DNA of 22,573 bases from a virus, in IMG/VR virus record IMGVR_UViG_3300024415_000052, positions 1 through 22,573 of that record; one strand, given 5' to 3'. The notes below the pieces were generated by a model. The model was not told the DNA's origin. It saw only the letters and a list, made by a program, of their open reading frames with translations, and ran no database searches. A program made the translations under genes and the position numbers. The number at the start of each line of letters is the position of its first letter. Position 1 is the first letter of the stretch. Positions 22,345-22,573 of the stretch are shown piece after piece.

Positions 22345-22352
22345 TTTATATA
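22345..22352 (-). promoter_or_regulatory. TATATAAA element before the coiled-coil head protein gene
   Basis: AATATATAAAAAAATC on the minus strand, with TATATAAA 17 nt before the ATG and just after the capsid terminator. Same string as before the sheath and tube genes. Candidate late promoter core. Confidence 0.4.
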
Positions 22353-22368
22353 TTAAGGTTATTAAAAC

Positions 22369-22400
22369 AAAAAAAGGTCCGCCGTTAAGCGAACCTTTTT
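22369..22400 (-). terminator. Rho-independent terminator after the capsid gene
   Basis: On the minus strand AAAAAGGTTCGC pairs with GCGGACCTTTTT (one T-G wobble) around a short loop, and the stem runs into seven T residues. It begins about 24 nt past the stop of the partial capsid-like gene. Together with the downstream promoter-like element it isolates the capsid transcript. Confidence 0.87.
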
Positions 22401-22423
22401 AAAAGTAATATATCTAACTAGGA

Positions 22424-22573
22424 TTAGATGATTGATACACCAGTACCAAAGTTGAATCCTAATGTGTAATACATTGTTTCTGGGTGGAATCCAGCGTCTA
22501 CTAAAGCGAATCTAGATTTAACCGCGATTTTAGGAGCCATAGTTCCTTCTGCGATTGTCTCAACAGATTCAGC
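22424..22573 (-). CDS. C-terminus of a probable major capsid protein (gp23-like)
   Basis: The last 49 residues of a protein that enters from the right edge. It includes AEGTMAPKIAVKSRFALVDA and ends YYTLGFNFGTGVSII. The pattern of a basic-aromatic segment (KSRFALV) close to a YY near the end recalls the C-terminal end of T4-type capsid proteins. The codon choice is richer in G and C than in neighbouring genes (GCG, GGT, ACT), which is common in highly expressed phage genes, and a strong terminator follows. All these fit the major capsid protein, but the fragment is short, and another abundant head protein cannot be excluded. Confidence 0.45.
   Translation of the reverse strand, partial: AESVETIAEGTMAPKIAVKSRFALVDAGFHPETMYYTLGFNFGTGVSII

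Overview
The window is part of a T4-like contractile-tailed phage genome (myovirus). It is AT-rich and densely packed, with almost every gene on the minus strand. The diagnostic genes are a large terminase, tail sheath, tail tube, gp26/gp51-type baseplate hub genes, a repeat-rich tape measure, a clamp loader, a FEN-type RNase H and, at the right edge, the C-terminus of what is probably the major capsid protein. Start codons are preceded by A-rich tracts with no Shine-Dalgarno sequence, a habit of Bacteroidota. A Bacteroidota (perhaps flavobacterial) host is therefore a reasonable but unproven inference.

Layout in transcription order on the minus strand, from the right edge to the left: capsid C-terminus (22424-22573) and its terminator; an Ala/Lys/Glu-rich coiled-coil protein, probably of the prohead core (21161-22327); a 21-residue peptide with nine cysteines (21087-21152); a zinc-ribbon protein (20586-21077). 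A lone plus-strand gene for a DUF115-type protein follows (19806-20600). Next is a replication block: clamp loader large subunit (18771-19733), minimal DegT-type aminotransferase (18115-18771), a 51-aa ORF (17963-18118), RNase H (16708-17931), a candidate clamp loader small subunit (16252-16668) and an unknown protein (15603-16265). The virion block begins with a duplicated four-helix membrane protein (15145-15570) and a probable neck/LamG protein (13180-15141). It continues with a putative small terminase, a GroES-like co-chaperonin, large terminase, a very long sheath and the tail tube, and ends at a strong terminator (6559-6586). Beyond it lie a GIY-YIG/ribbon-helix-helix protein, the hub genes gp26 and gp51 in overlapping frames, the tape measure, an ExoX-like 3'-5' exonuclease and the first 18 codons of another gene.

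The order small terminase, large terminase, sheath, tube matches T4 (16-17-18-19), and the pair 26-51 is also adjacent in T4. Unlike T4, clamp-loader and RNase H genes sit between the head and neck genes, and a co-chaperonin lies inside the terminase pair. Many multi-gene runs are translationally coupled (TAATG, ATGA and longer overlaps). The main gaps carry a recurring (T/C)ATATAAA element about 14-32 nt before the next start codon, a candidate late promoter.

The most interesting points are the metallothionein-like peptide, the gp26/gp51 junction where the downstream frame has no ATG before its conserved region (possible programmed frameshift or non-AUG start), the roofless GroES-like protein between the terminase genes, and the aminotransferase plus DUF115 pair beside the clamp loader. 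No tRNA, CRISPR array, insertion sequence or attachment site was seen. No gene-free stretch exceeds about 100 bases.
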